This document shows, piece after piece, positions 7,967 to 16,089 of a stretch of 64,000 nucleotides of DNA. The number at the start of each line of letters is the position of its first letter. Position 1 is the first letter of the stretch. The stretch is from Candidatus Omnitrophota bacterium (lineage in GTDB: Bacteria > Omnitrophota > Gorgyraeia > Gygaellales > Profunditerraquicolaceae), in assembly GCA_022710715.1 (NCBI GenBank), contig JAKLGJ010000003.1, positions 294,558 to 358,557 of the forward strand, read 5' to 3'. The position numbers and the translations under genes were made by a program. Under the pieces are notes generated by a model. The model saw only the letters and a program-made list of their open reading frames with translations, was not told the DNA's origin and made no database searches.

Positions 7967-8699
7967 TTTCCCAGACGGCGCGGCGCAAATCCTCTTCAGA
8001 AATATTTTTCAGCTGCGCAACCGCAGCATACCCTTTGTGCAGCAACGCGACATACTCCTGCGCCGTTTCCTGCGCGCCGGCAGGGAGCATGTACGGAAAA
8101 TCCGTTTCTATGAGCAACCGGTCCAGCGGGACCAGCGAACATAATGCCGCGGTTTTCTCGCCCCCGGACAGCAGGAACCGCAGTGAGAACGACACGTACC
8201 CTCCCAGAGAAAGTACTTTTTCCAGATCCGGCCGGGTGCCGGAAAATGCGTGCACCATGAAACGCAGTTGCTTATGCTTGCGCGCATCCAGGACGGAAAG
8301 CAGCTCAAACCAGGCCCGCAGACAATGGATCGCCGCGGGCTTACGCATTTCCACAGCCAGATCGACCTGCCGGCCGAAAATCTGCTCCTGAACCTGCATG
8401 GGTATACCTTGGCGCGCTCCGTCCAGGCCGATCTCGCCCACTCCCGCAGCATCACTACTTAGGAAATTCCGCAGTTCTGTCTGCCAATCGCCCAGTTCTT
8501 TCCCGGCGTACCAGGGATGCACTCCGTAGAAAGCGCAGATACGCACGTCCTGCAACGACAGCGCATGCAACCGCTCCCAATCCAGGGGGCTGGTAGCGCA
8601 GCAAAAAAAACGCTGCACCGCGGCTTGCCGGCTTGAGAAAAACAACCCGTCAAGATCAACGGTAATGTCCTGGAGATGGATATGCGCGTCCTGTAACAT
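7944..8699 (-). CDS. TatD family metal-dependent hydrolase
   Basis: A 251-residue TIM-barrel metallohydrolase. The metal-binding D-x-H-x-H appears at the start (DAHIHL), with GEIGLD near residue 91, IHCLRAW in the middle, and LLIETDFPY near the C-terminal third. TatD proteins are Mg-dependent 3'-5' exonucleases or D-aminoacyl-tRNA deacylase-like enzymes; the activity here is not settled. The ATG at 8699 lies only six bases after a TATAAT box, so the mRNA is probably leaderless. It is followed by the overlapping tcdA gene. Confidence 0.85.
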   Translation of the reverse strand: MLQDAHIHLQDITVDLDGLFFSSRQAAVQRFFCCATSPLDWERLHALSLQDVRICAFYGVHPWYAGKELGDWQTELRNFLSSDAAGVGEIGLDGARQGIPMQVQEQIFGRQVDLAVEMRKPAAIHCLRAWFELLSVLDARKHKQLRFMVHAFSGTRPDLEKVLSLGGYVSFSLRFLLSGGEKTAALCSLVPLDRLLIETDFPYMLPAGAQETAQEYVALLHKGYAAVAQLKNISEEDLRRAVWENGTLFTH

Positions 8700-8705
8700 A
8701 CCATT

Positions 8706-8734
8706 ATTATATGCGCCGGACCGCCTTTTGACAA
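8706..8734 (-). promoter_or_regulatory. Strong sigma-70 promoter of tatD giving a leaderless mRNA
   Basis: Minus strand TTGTCA (8734-8729), 17-base spacer, TATAAT (8711-8706). Only six bases separate the -10 box from the ATG at 8699, so the transcription start should fall at or next to the start codon, with no room for a ribosome site. Confidence 0.65.
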
Positions 8735-8751
8735 ATAGTTTGGCTTTTTGT

Positions 8752-8779
8752 TTGAGAAAACGCCGGAAAATTGTATAAT
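8752..8779 (+). promoter_or_regulatory. Sigma-70 promoter of the DUF3568-type lipoprotein operon
   Basis: TTGAGA (8752-8757), 16-base spacer, TATAAT (8774-8779). It is divergent from the tatD promoter and drives the 8816 gene, which has its own GGAGG site. Confidence 0.6.
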
Positions 8780-8815
8780 AGGGCTATCGGTCACATGTGA
8801 ATGCGGAGGTACGCC

Positions 8816-9205
8816 ATGTTCAAAACCTTTGTGTACGCCATAACGGCTATCGCGTTACTCATAAACGCGTCCGGCTGCGTATTCCTGCTGGTAGGAGCGG
8901 TGGGAGCCATCGGTACGGCTACCTGGCTGGAAGGAAAACTTTCCCAGGATTTCAACGTGCCGTTCGACAGGATGATCACGGGAGTGAAAAAAGCCCTGGC
9001 GTCTTTAAAGCTGGAAGTCGCTAAAGAGACCAGGAAAGAAACGGTATGCCAGTTGATCAGTAATTATTATGACGGCAGAATGATCTGGGTGGATATTCAC
9101 CGGATTTCCGACAACCTTAGCCAGGTGGAAGTCCGCGTGGGCGCTATGGGCGATCAATACGAAGCGCGCAAGATCATGGGTAAAATACGCCACTACGCGC
9201 ATTAG
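8816..9205 (+). CDS. DUF3568-like lipoprotein
   Basis: A 129-residue protein with a lipoprotein signal: hydrophobic stretch AITAIALLINA then SGC lipobox. After the Cys there is a second glycine-rich hydrophobic segment (FLLVGAVGAIGTATWLEGKL) and then an alpha/beta domain with the wording AMGDQYEARKIMGKIRHYAH typical of the DUF3568 family, in which a conserved G-D-x-x-x-S/A region precedes the C-terminal helix. Function unknown; probably anchored in the outer or inner membrane facing the periplasm. ATG 8816 is supported by GCGGAGGT. It is followed 18 bases later by another lipoprotein gene. Confidence 0.7.
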   Translation: MFKTFVYAITAIALLINASGCVFLLVGAVGAIGTATWLEGKLSQDFNVPFDRMITGVKKALASLKLEVAKETRKETVCQLISNYYDGRMIWVDIHRISDNLSQVEVRVGAMGDQYEARKIMGKIRHYAH

Positions 9206-9223
9206 TAAGGAGCTGGCCGGTTT

Positions 9224-9622
9224 ATGCGAATCCTCGCTTTTCTTCTCACGCTCTTGCTGCTGCAAGGCTGCAGCCTGGTCGCCTACCGCGAACAGATAAA
9301 ATTACTGCAGGACATATCCCGCGATCAGGCGCAGATAGACGCCGCGCTGAAACAGCAGGAAAAACGCTTCAATCATCTCGCCTCCGACGTCAAAAAAAAC
9401 CGGCTGCGTAAAGGGCTGCGCCAGGAAGCGATTATCGCCGCTTACGGAGCGGCGGTATTCTGCGAAACGATCCCTTCTACCGGCCCCGACAGCGCTGTTT
9501 CCCGCTGCATCTACCGCCCCGGCCCGGTCAGGATATTCTCGGATCTGGTCTACCTCTATTTCGATGAGAAACTCACCCTGGTGTCGGCGGAATTCAGCCC
9601 GGCGGAACTGCTTTCGAAATAA
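9224..9622 (+). CDS. Small lipoprotein with coiled-coil segment
   Basis: A 132-residue lipoprotein: hydrophobic LAFLLTLLLL followed by the lipobox LQGC (Cys 16). Residues 25-65 are a heptad-like coiled coil (QIKLLQDISRDQAQIDAALK), then a compact domain with two Cys (VFCETIPSTG, SRCIYRP) that could form a disulfide. AAGGAG lies 12 bases upstream. No family recognised. It is second in a two-lipoprotein operon and ends one base before the convergent minus-strand gene. Confidence 0.65.
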   Translation: MRILAFLLTLLLLQGCSLVAYREQIKLLQDISRDQAQIDAALKQQEKRFNHLASDVKKNRLRKGLRQEAIIAAYGAAVFCETIPSTGPDSAVSRCIYRPGPVRIFSDLVYLYFDEKLTLVSAEFSPAELLSK

Positions 9623-9623
9623 C

Positions 9624-10619
9624 TTATTTGACGGTTATTTTTTTCCAGCTGGAGACTTTGAGGTTGGAGAAATAAATATAATTACGCACGCCCGCTCTGG
9701 AGGAAGGATACACCCATACTTCCTTTTTCTGGGCATCTCTGAACTTGTTTAAAGGCATGCCCAATATCCGTTCCACGGTGATAAAATCGATGTCCTTTTT
9801 CATAAAATCCTTGATCTTCTGATCCATATCCGCGGACACGACTGCCGCGACAGGTTGAGGTTGCGCAACAGGGGCGGCTACCGGTTCAACGGCCTGCAGC
9901 TGGGAAGGAACGCCGGTGGTCTCCTCACTTACCGATCCCTCGATAAAGACCGGCTTGCCGGTAACCGGCTTGAAATTCATTTTCAGCGACGGGGAATCCG
10001 CGGCGGATTGCTGCGCTTCATCTATCGGCGCCGCTTCGGGTACCATATCCGGACTTTTTATCTTCTCTTTGAGCGCGGGCATATACTCTACAAGCTTTCC
10101 TTCCAGCACGATAAACTGTTCCTTGAGCGCCTTGATTTTCTGTTCGAAATCAACCAGTTCTCCGCTGGGCGATAAACCCATAGAATAAAGCTGCCGATAC
10201 ACGCCGTACATTTCCATCAGCGCGGCATAAGCATCCGTATATTGTTTCGACAGCTTGCTCACATCCCTGATCCCGATCTCGATCATCCCGTTATTGATCT
10301 CCAGCTTCTGCAACGCTTCCTTGGCGGTCTTCAGGAACTCGCTCAAACGCTGCTCGAATGCCCCCCGGTCATCCAGACTTTCCTTCCAGCGCCGGGAAAT
10401 CCCTTCCAGAACGGCGAAAGACAACTGGGTATTATCGATCACTTTGGAACAAACATTCACAAAGCGCTCATCGCGCTCGCACAGTTGAGCGGAATAGGTG
10501 ATCTGTTTTTTCTTGGCCAAAAGATTGGAGAACAGATATCCGCCCAGGAAACAAAGCATCCCGAACGTGACAAACAGGCTGACGATCACCACACTGATAT
10601 ATCTGTTGTTCTTGCCCAT
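9624..10619 (-). CDS. Membrane-anchored coiled-coil protein with BamE/SmpA-like C-terminal domain
   Basis: A 331-residue protein with one N-terminal transmembrane helix (VVIVSLFVTFGMLCFLGGYL) and no cleavage site. Then come about 170 residues of helical/coiled-coil character, a Pro/Ala/Val/Gln-rich linker, and a C-terminal domain reading ITVERILGMPLNKFRDAQKK then VWVYPSSR and NYIYFSNLKVSSW. That last part resembles the SmpA/OmlA (BamE) fold, where a helix ending ILGxP precedes three strands. The similarity is by eye. ATG 10619 has GGGAGATATCAGG upstream; a promoter is predicted at 10750-10778. Confidence 0.55.
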   Translation of the reverse strand: MGKNNRYISVVIVSLFVTFGMLCFLGGYLFSNLLAKKKQITYSAQLCERDERFVNVCSKVIDNTQLSFAVLEGISRRWKESLDDRGAFEQRLSEFLKTAKEALQKLEINNGMIEIGIRDVSKLSKQYTDAYAALMEMYGVYRQLYSMGLSPSGELVDFEQKIKALKEQFIVLEGKLVEYMPALKEKIKSPDMVPEAAPIDEAQQSAADSPSLKMNFKPVTGKPVFIEGSVSEETTGVPSQLQAVEPVAAPVAQPQPVAAVVSADMDQKIKDFMKKDIDFITVERILGMPLNKFRDAQKKEVWVYPSSRAGVRNYIYFSNLKVSSWKKITVK

Positions 10620-10749
10620 CCTGATATCTCCCTGAATGACAACTATATACTATCCCCTTTTAGACTAGCATATTCCATGCCAATTTCCCCCGGATTTTTA
10701 AAGATTGATATCGGACTAATTCATTACACTACAATATGTTATATTAAAG

Positions 10750-10778
10750 ACTATACCGGCAATCTGTCTTCCGGGCAA
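10750..10778 (-). promoter_or_regulatory. Probable promoter of the 9624-10619 gene
   Basis: Minus strand TTGCCC (10778-10773), 17-base spacer, TATAGT (10755-10750). Predicted leader about 124 bases. The 10620-10926 interval otherwise holds only the rubrerythrin terminator and an 8-bp inverted repeat (CCGGGCAA/TTGCCCGG) with a long loop. Confidence 0.5.
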
Positions 10779-10842
10779 TTGGTGGATTTTTGTTCACATT
10801 CGTATTCAAAATGTTGCCCGGCCGTCCTGATTTAGCACAAAG

Positions 10843-10871
10843 AAAAAGGCTCCCGTTCTTCTCCGGGAGCC
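10843..10871 (-). terminator. Intrinsic terminator of the rubrerythrin operon
   Basis: Perfect 8-bp stem GGCTCCCG/CGGGAGCC (10848-10855 with 10864-10871), 8-base loop, then five U residues on the minus strand. Confidence 0.85.
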
Positions 10872-10926
10872 CTTTGTTCACCATATGCCGCGTTACGCCG
10901 CGCAGATTACCGAGTATGTAAAGCGA

Positions 10927-11505
10927 TCAATAATTCTCGGCAAGGACCTCATAGAATGCCTGGGGATGTCTGCAGGCCGGACATTCATCGGGCGCTTCAG
11001 CGCCTTCGAAAACATAACCGCAGTTAATGCAATGCCAGGTAGTCTTGGCTTTTTTCTTGAACACTTCGCCTTTATCGATATTGGCTGCCAATTTACGATA
11101 GCGCGATTCGTGAAACTTCTCGACTTTCGCGATCTGCTCGAAGGACCGGGCGACTTCTTCAAATCCCTCTTTACGGGCAACCCGGGCGAAATCCGAGTAA
11201 AGCGTGGTCCATTCCAGGTTCTCGCCGTTTGCCGCAGCTTCCAGGTTCGCGCGGGTGTCCTTGATCATCCCGGCCGGGTAGGCAGCGGTAATTTCCACTT
11301 CCCCGCCTTCCAGGTATTTGAAAAACACCTTGGCATGCTCTTTCTCATTCTCGGCGGTCTCCAGAAAGATTCGCGAGATCTGCTCAAATCCTTCTTTCTT
11401 GGCGGCGCTGGCAAAATAAGTATACCGGTTACGCGCTTGAGATTCGCCGGCAAACGCCTTCAAAAGGTTCTTCTCGGTTTCACTCCCCTTTATCGATTTT
11501 CCCAT
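10927..11505 (-). CDS. rbr: Rubrerythrin
   Basis: A 192-residue non-heme iron peroxidase that reduces hydrogen peroxide with electrons from rubredoxin-type proteins in the cytoplasm of anaerobes. The N-terminal ferritin-like four-helix domain has the diiron ligands in GESQARNRYTYFA, ENEKEHAKVFF and the paired C-terminal helices (ARVARKEGFEEVARSFEQIA, EKFHESRY). The C-terminal rubredoxin domain has CINCGYVF and CPACRHP, the Fe(Cys)4 knuckles. SD AGAAAGGAAACTGCG precedes ATG 11505. It follows a desulforedoxin-like gene by 13 bases and ends at a strong terminator. Confidence 0.95.
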   Translation of the reverse strand: MGKSIKGSETEKNLLKAFAGESQARNRYTYFASAAKKEGFEQISRIFLETAENEKEHAKVFFKYLEGGEVEITAAYPAGMIKDTRANLEAAANGENLEWTTLYSDFARVARKEGFEEVARSFEQIAKVEKFHESRYRKLAANIDKGEVFKKKAKTTWHCINCGYVFEGAEAPDECPACRHPQAFYEVLAENY

Positions 11506-11518
11506 CGCAGTTTCCTTT

Positions 11519-11644
11519 CTATCCTTCGGTTTTGATCATTTCTTTACCGCAACACACCAGCGTGCCGCCGCCGACTTTAGTCACTTCCACTTCATTTCCG
11601 CACACCGAACAACGGTATTTTTCTCCTGTTTTTTTAACCGCCAT
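11519..11644 (-). CDS. Desulforedoxin-like protein (desulfoferrodoxin N-terminal domain)
   Basis: A 41-residue protein too short for most gene callers. It reads CSVCGNEVEVTKVGGG then LVCCGKEM, exactly the C-x2-C ... C-C pattern that binds one iron in desulforedoxin and in the N-terminal domain of desulfoferrodoxin. ATG 11644 has GAGGTGATGCC upstream. Its position directly before rubrerythrin suggests that it passes electrons to rubrerythrin or takes part in superoxide/peroxide defence. The superoxide reductase catalytic domain is absent. Confidence 0.85.
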   Translation of the reverse strand: MAVKKTGEKYRCSVCGNEVEVTKVGGGTLVCCGKEMIKTEG

Positions 11645-11665
11645 GGCATCACCTCGGTTTTATGC

Positions 11666-12055
11666 TTAGTCTGGTTTCTGCAGAATGGAATCGATCTTGG
11701 AAATAAGTTCCTGGGGAGCGATCGGTTTAGCCAGGAAATAATTCCTTCCGATCTTCCCGCCAGCCTGCGCGTCCAGCTCTTCTTTCTTCAGCAGGGCGGT
11801 AATGAAGATGATCGGGATCTGACTGATAGGCTGAAAATCCCTGATGCTCTGGGCGACCTCGCCGCCGTCCATAAGCGGCATATTGATATCCAGCAACACG
11901 ATGTCCGGCCGGTTATTCTTGGCAAGGCTGATAGCAGTCTGTGAATCCGTGGAAGTAATGACCTCGAATCTGCCGCTGCGCTCCAGCATGGATTTGGTGA
12001 ACGCGCAGATATCCTCTTCGTCGTCAATGATCAGGACCTTCTTTTTATCCGCCAT
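11666..12055 (-). CDS. Stand-alone response regulator receiver (CheY-like)
   Basis: A 129-residue single receiver domain. The acidic pocket is IIDDEED (Asp 11 region), the phospho-acceptor is Asp 56 in VLLDINMP, the switch Thr is in FITALLKK and the conserved Lys is in FLAKPIAPQE. No output domain follows. ATG 12055 has AAGGAGGTTAG upstream. The 5' leader can form two hairpins similar to those before lemA at 44.5 kb. The cognate kinase is not evident; it follows the DNA-repair operon on the same strand. Confidence 0.88.
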   Translation of the reverse strand: MADKKKVLIIDDEEDICAFTKSMLERSGRFEVITSTDSQTAISLAKNNRPDIVLLDINMPLMDGGEVAQSIRDFQPISQIPIIFITALLKKEELDAQAGGKIGRNYFLAKPIAPQELISKIDSILQKPD

Positions 12056-12059
12056 CTAA

Positions 12060-12114
12060 CCTCCTTGTCCACAAGGGCAACTCCAACGCAATTCCATTTA
12101 AGCGCTGGGTGTAA
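12060..12114 (-). promoter_or_regulatory. Structured 5' leader, related to the lemA leader
   Basis: Two hairpins precede the start codon: a distal stem (12083-12089 with 12102-12108) and a proximal stem (12065-12070 with 12075-12080) that abuts the AGGAGG ribosome site. The proximal stem has one mismatch. The same order and much of the same wording (GTGGACAAGGAGG) is found at 44517-44568. Confidence 0.45.
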
Positions 12115-12167
12115 CCTGCAGCGAATGACCCGCTGCTGCACGGTATAACTATCCTTATTTTAATCCT

Positions 12168-13055
12168 TCAGGCCGCCAAACTCAAGGTATATTTTTTTAC
12201 CATATCCGACGGCTGATAGGACAATTTCGCTTTGCGCAAACCTTCGATCCCCAGATCCTGCTCCATGTTCACCGTGACCGCGTCCGCAGCCTCATGCTGC
12301 AGGAATTCGTTGAAAATGGTCTGGTACAGTCCCGGCATTTCCCGCGCCGCTTTCAGGATATGGATGACCAGCGTGTCACGGTTGAGCTTTTCGGCCATAC
12401 AGACCGCGCAGATAGCCCCGTTCACCCGGATGGCGCCTCCCCGCACCCCGAGCGCGCCGTAATTATGCAGGATATCCTCCATTGCCAGCCGCTCCGCTTT
12501 GAGGCTCTCCATCTTTTCGCAGTCCATCTCATGGCACCAGAAATCCTCGAAACGGAAACATTCCGCGATATGCTGCGTTCCGATGGCGAAGTATTCATAG
12601 GCGTAGCTGGATTTGAATTTGCGGATGAGATTACGTTTGCCGTCGTATTTACGCCCCTGGAGCTTGACCAGGTCGTCAGTCAGGTATTCATAATCGGCAT
12701 TATCCGGATCGAACATCGTTTTCACTCCGTGCGTACCCTCAAACAACTGTTTGATATGCTCCGGCACGCGCACGAAAGCGTTGCCGGTGGCGCGCATCAA
12801 ATCCAGCATCGTGGCCGAAGTATCTCCGTGGCCGATGAGCGGATAAAAAACCTCTTTCCCCTTCCAGCGAGCGGTCAAGACCAGGAAATCCTGATAGCCG
12901 GACAGACGAAAACCGTAAAAATTACGCCAGCCGAAAAGGTTGGTAAAGGTATACTCGGAGATATCCGGCTGCATCCGCTCGAACTGCCGATCGAAGAGCG
13001 TTTTGTCGGCTAATTCGATCCGGCGATAATCGGGGAATTCCGGAACCGGGATCAT
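12168..13055 (-). CDS. DUF2156 (phosphatidylglycerol lysyltransferase C-terminal-like, GNAT-fold) protein
   Basis: A 295-residue cytoplasmic protein. The opening (DKTLFDRQFERMQPDISEYT then FTNLFGWRN) and the later GALGVRGGAIRVNGAICA and VNMEQDLGIEGLRKAKLSYQ patterns match the DUF2156 family, a double-GNAT fold related to the soluble part of MprF lysyl-phosphatidylglycerol synthases. Such stand-alone forms have unknown acceptors; some may move amino-acyl groups. There is no membrane domain. It lies 28 bases after addB on the same strand. Confidence 0.8.
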   Translation of the reverse strand: MIPVPEFPDYRRIELADKTLFDRQFERMQPDISEYTFTNLFGWRNFYGFRLSGYQDFLVLTARWKGKEVFYPLIGHGDTSATMLDLMRATGNAFVRVPEHIKQLFEGTHGVKTMFDPDNADYEYLTDDLVKLQGRKYDGKRNLIRKFKSSYAYEYFAIGTQHIAECFRFEDFWCHEMDCEKMESLKAERLAMEDILHNYGALGVRGGAIRVNGAICAVCMAEKLNRDTLVIHILKAAREMPGLYQTIFNEFLQHEAADAVTVNMEQDLGIEGLRKAKLSYQPSDMVKKYTLSLAA

Positions 13056-13083
13056 GGCTTTGTTCTCCTGTCAGTTTGATAAT

Positions 13084-15927
13084 CTATTTGCACAGTGCCC
13101 CGAACGGGCAATAGCCGCATACATGTTCGTCCGAATCATCCGGAGTGAAATCCACCGCCGGATCGAGTATCTCGTTGAGGATAAAACCAAGCGCGTTCAT
13201 ATATTCTATCATCAGCCGGTCTTTATCGGTAAAATCCCCTTCCGTGCGCAGCAGGCTCACCAGACCGAGCTCTCTGGTGCCCGTTTCGCGAATAGAATAC
13301 AAACAGGCGTTGGTGCGCTGGCCTTTGAACTTCCGGTCCAGGAAATACAGGTATAAGGGCAATTGAAACGATTTGATCGTGTCCCTGATCCAGGCCCGGT
13401 CGAACTGCACGGCGTCGAAATCGATGCCGCTTTTAGGCAGAATATGCTCGACATCGCCGGTTTTATAGTCGATCACGGCCACGGTGCCGTCAACCAGGCG
13501 ATCGATGCGGTCCACCCGCGCCTGGAAAGCGAATTCCTCTTTGCCGAACGGGATGGTCCCGGTGAATTTCTGTTCCAGCCCCAGTACTTGCAACACCTGA
13601 CGCTTGCGTTCATTGGCCAGAAACGCCTTCATCCGCACGTCCAGGATCTCTTTCAGCAGGAAGGAATCCGATCTCATCCGTTTGGACAACCGTTCCTCGA
13701 ACCGTTTGTCCATCTCGGCGAAAAAGAACTTCTCGAACTGTTTATTGATCACCGGCTTCCTGTTCAGGAACTCTTTATAGGTGTCCTCCAGCAGCTCGTG
13801 GATAAACGTACCGATGTCCGCGGCCTCCGGCTCATCGAGCAAATCGTCTTTTTCCTGCAAACCCAGCACGTACCGGTAATAGAACTGCAGCGGGCACTGC
13901 AAATAGGCATTGATGCTGGAGGCGGAATAGGGTAATCCGCGCAAGAATTCCAGCTCTTCTTTTTTCTTCTTGATCGCCACTTCGCGCGGCTGCATATCCA
14001 CGCAGAACTGCCCCCGGGAAACCGCAAGCACGTCCAGTTTACCCTGGGCCTTTTCCCGTTCCCAGAGTAACTCTTCGATAAACCGGCTGCGTTCGTTGCG
14101 CGCCCCTTCTTCATATACCAGGAAAACCTTCTGCGCCGAAGATATCAGCCGGCGGAACTGGTAGCGTTGTATCTCTTCTTCCTGCTCCAACTGGTCCAGC
14201 CCGAGCCTGACCATGATCTCGCGCGGGATCAACGGCTGGGTGATCTTCAACGACGGCATTTTGTTCTCATTGGTATCGATGACGATCACGTTCCCGAAGT
14301 TCAGAGAACGCGTCTCCATCAATCCCAGGATCTGCAGTCCCTTGAGCGGCGAACCGGAGAAGTTGACCATCTCATTTTCCAGGCTGTTATGGAACACTTT
14401 GAAAAGTTCTTCCTGCTGGAAGGGTTCGGCGCCGAAAGACGCCCGGCTGAATTCTTCGCGTATGCCCATGATCCGCTCGACGATTTTCAGGTTCAGGGGA
14501 TAATTGTTGAGGAAACTTTTTTCCAGCAGCGCCTGCAGCAGTTGCTCCAGAGACGCGGCGAACGCCGCGAAGGAAACCAATCCTTCCCACTGGTGAAAAA
14601 GATACCGGTGCAGTTCTTTTAAAACGGTTTTGAGCTCTTCGTGGGTGACGCGCACTTCCATATGCCGGGTTTTCGCCAACGCCAGATCATAGACCTCGCG
14701 CGACGCTTCCACCTGCCGCGGATCGATGAACAGGCTGCCGCCGAGCTCGGTCTCTTCCATCCCGATGATGATCTCTTCGACTTTATGCACCAGTATCCTG
14801 GTTACCGCCGGATCGTTATTCGCCAGACGCAGGTTCTTGACCAGCGGATGACTTAACGCCCGCAGGTAATCCTTGGCGTAATACTGTCCTTCCTTGCGGG
14901 TCTGCTGCGCGCGGGCAATGCATTCGAACAATGAATAGAGCGGGCTGCGTTTAAGCGGATAGCCGAGAGAGACGTTAAAATCGGCGACCAGGCTCGAGAC
15001 TTCCGAAACCAGCGGGATCAGGCTGTTGGCATCCGGCAGGACGATCACGCTCTGCTCTGAAACCGGCACTTCTTTGACGATATCCCGCACCAGGCAGACT
15101 TGCGAATGCAGATCGAATCCCGCCTGAATAGATAAAGCGTAATCCGGTTGGCCGGCCGCTGCCGTTTCAATCGGCCAGCCGGTGCGCACGGCCAGTTTAT
15201 CCAGCACCGGCCATTCCCTGCCGCCCTGGAATACCAGCACCGCTTTGCTTTGGTTCCTGACATGCTGGATCAACTGTTCCTGCGTTTTATGCAGGTAGAA
15301 AAAATTACAGAAGAATATCTTCTCGAATTCCTGTAGCTGCGGCTGCTCTATCGCGCCGGCCATTAAATACCGCAGGCCGCGGGACAGGGTGTTCTGCCGC
15401 TTCAACGCCGCATGATACGCATCGCGCAGGAGCAGGATATGCTCCAGGAGCTGATTGATGTCTTTGGGCACGTCATACCCGATCTCGGCATTAAGCTGTA
15501 TGTTCTGTATCTTATCCGCGCCGATATCTTCAAGATCGAGCTGCTCGATGAACTTGAGGATCTCCCGGGCCCAGGGCAGGAATTCGGCAAAACTCTCCCT
15601 GCGGCGCAGGATATCCGGCGTCTGTTCCCTGACCAGACGGTACATCAGAAAACAGGCCTCCAGGTCGTTGATGCGCGCGAAACTCCCGCTGTGTTTGAGG
15701 GTATAGTCGACGTATTCATCGATGGAAAAGAAACGGGGGCCGAAAAAGCCGCGCTTGAGCCGGCGCGAGAGCTCCTTCTTGAGGAACATCCCGGGCCGCT
15801 TGCCGCCGAACACAAAAGCCAGCCGGCTGATATCCCGGTTTTGCCTGATATACTCGGCATCAAGCAAATCAGCCAGCCGCTGGATCAGATTGTCCGATAG
15901 TGCGTAGGTTATGACGTCGTTCATCAT
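13084..15927 (-). CDS. addB: AddB/RexB-like nuclease subunit with PD-(D/E)xK domain and Fe-S staple
   Basis: A 947-residue partner of the AddA-like helicase. The first two thirds resemble the inactive helicase-like half of AddB (no Walker A). The C-terminal domain has ASSINAYLQCPLQFYYRYVL (Cys of the Fe-S staple and nuclease entry), IGTFIHELLED, and the PD-(D/E)xK core AVIDYKTGDVE, closing with CGYCPFGALC, the C-x2-C-x5-C that completes the cluster. It would process double-strand breaks for RecA loading. The start (ATG 15927 or 15924) has no SD; a 151-bp inverted-repeat element ends 11 bases upstream. Confidence 0.85.
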   Translation of the reverse strand: MMNDVITYALSDNLIQRLADLLDAEYIRQNRDISRLAFVFGGKRPGMFLKKELSRRLKRGFFGPRFFSIDEYVDYTLKHSGSFARINDLEACFLMYRLVREQTPDILRRRESFAEFLPWAREILKFIEQLDLEDIGADKIQNIQLNAEIGYDVPKDINQLLEHILLLRDAYHAALKRQNTLSRGLRYLMAGAIEQPQLQEFEKIFFCNFFYLHKTQEQLIQHVRNQSKAVLVFQGGREWPVLDKLAVRTGWPIETAAAGQPDYALSIQAGFDLHSQVCLVRDIVKEVPVSEQSVIVLPDANSLIPLVSEVSSLVADFNVSLGYPLKRSPLYSLFECIARAQQTRKEGQYYAKDYLRALSHPLVKNLRLANNDPAVTRILVHKVEEIIIGMEETELGGSLFIDPRQVEASREVYDLALAKTRHMEVRVTHEELKTVLKELHRYLFHQWEGLVSFAAFAASLEQLLQALLEKSFLNNYPLNLKIVERIMGIREEFSRASFGAEPFQQEELFKVFHNSLENEMVNFSGSPLKGLQILGLMETRSLNFGNVIVIDTNENKMPSLKITQPLIPREIMVRLGLDQLEQEEEIQRYQFRRLISSAQKVFLVYEEGARNERSRFIEELLWEREKAQGKLDVLAVSRGQFCVDMQPREVAIKKKKEELEFLRGLPYSASSINAYLQCPLQFYYRYVLGLQEKDDLLDEPEAADIGTFIHELLEDTYKEFLNRKPVINKQFEKFFFAEMDKRFEERLSKRMRSDSFLLKEILDVRMKAFLANERKRQVLQVLGLEQKFTGTIPFGKEEFAFQARVDRIDRLVDGTVAVIDYKTGDVEHILPKSGIDFDAVQFDRAWIRDTIKSFQLPLYLYFLDRKFKGQRTNACLYSIRETGTRELGLVSLLRTEGDFTDKDRLMIEYMNALGFILNEILDPAVDFTPDDSDEHVCGYCPFGALCK

Positions 15928-15937
15928 GGGGGATCAA

Positions 15938-16088
15938 GGTGTTCGGGCTGTCTCGCTCAGCACCGTTCGGTTTTCCCCACCGAGGAAAACCTCACTTGGA
16001 GAAGCTGCTCGCTCTCACCGACTTTAAATAGCGGGTGAACCATGGCCGCTCGCATCTTCTACATGCTGAGCGAGACAGCCCGAACACC
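15938..16088. repeat. 151-bp element with perfect 25-bp inverted ends between addA and addB
   Basis: The left arm 15938-15962 and right arm 16064-16088 are perfect inverted copies (start GGTGTTCGGGCTG). The 101-base interior has further hairpins: GGTTTTCC/GGAAAACC (15969-15976, 15984-15991) and TCACC/GGTGA. It has no ORF. The right end abuts the stop codon of addA (16090-16092) and the left end sits where the addB ribosome site should be. It could be a MITE-like insertion or a large mRNA hairpin tuning AddB synthesis. Confidence 0.75.
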
Positions 16089-16089
16089 C

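Noticed and set aside
10771..10824. CCGGGCAA ... TTGCCCGG inverted repeat as a terminator
   Set aside because: The loop is about 35 bases and no U tract follows in either direction; one arm belongs to a predicted promoter.
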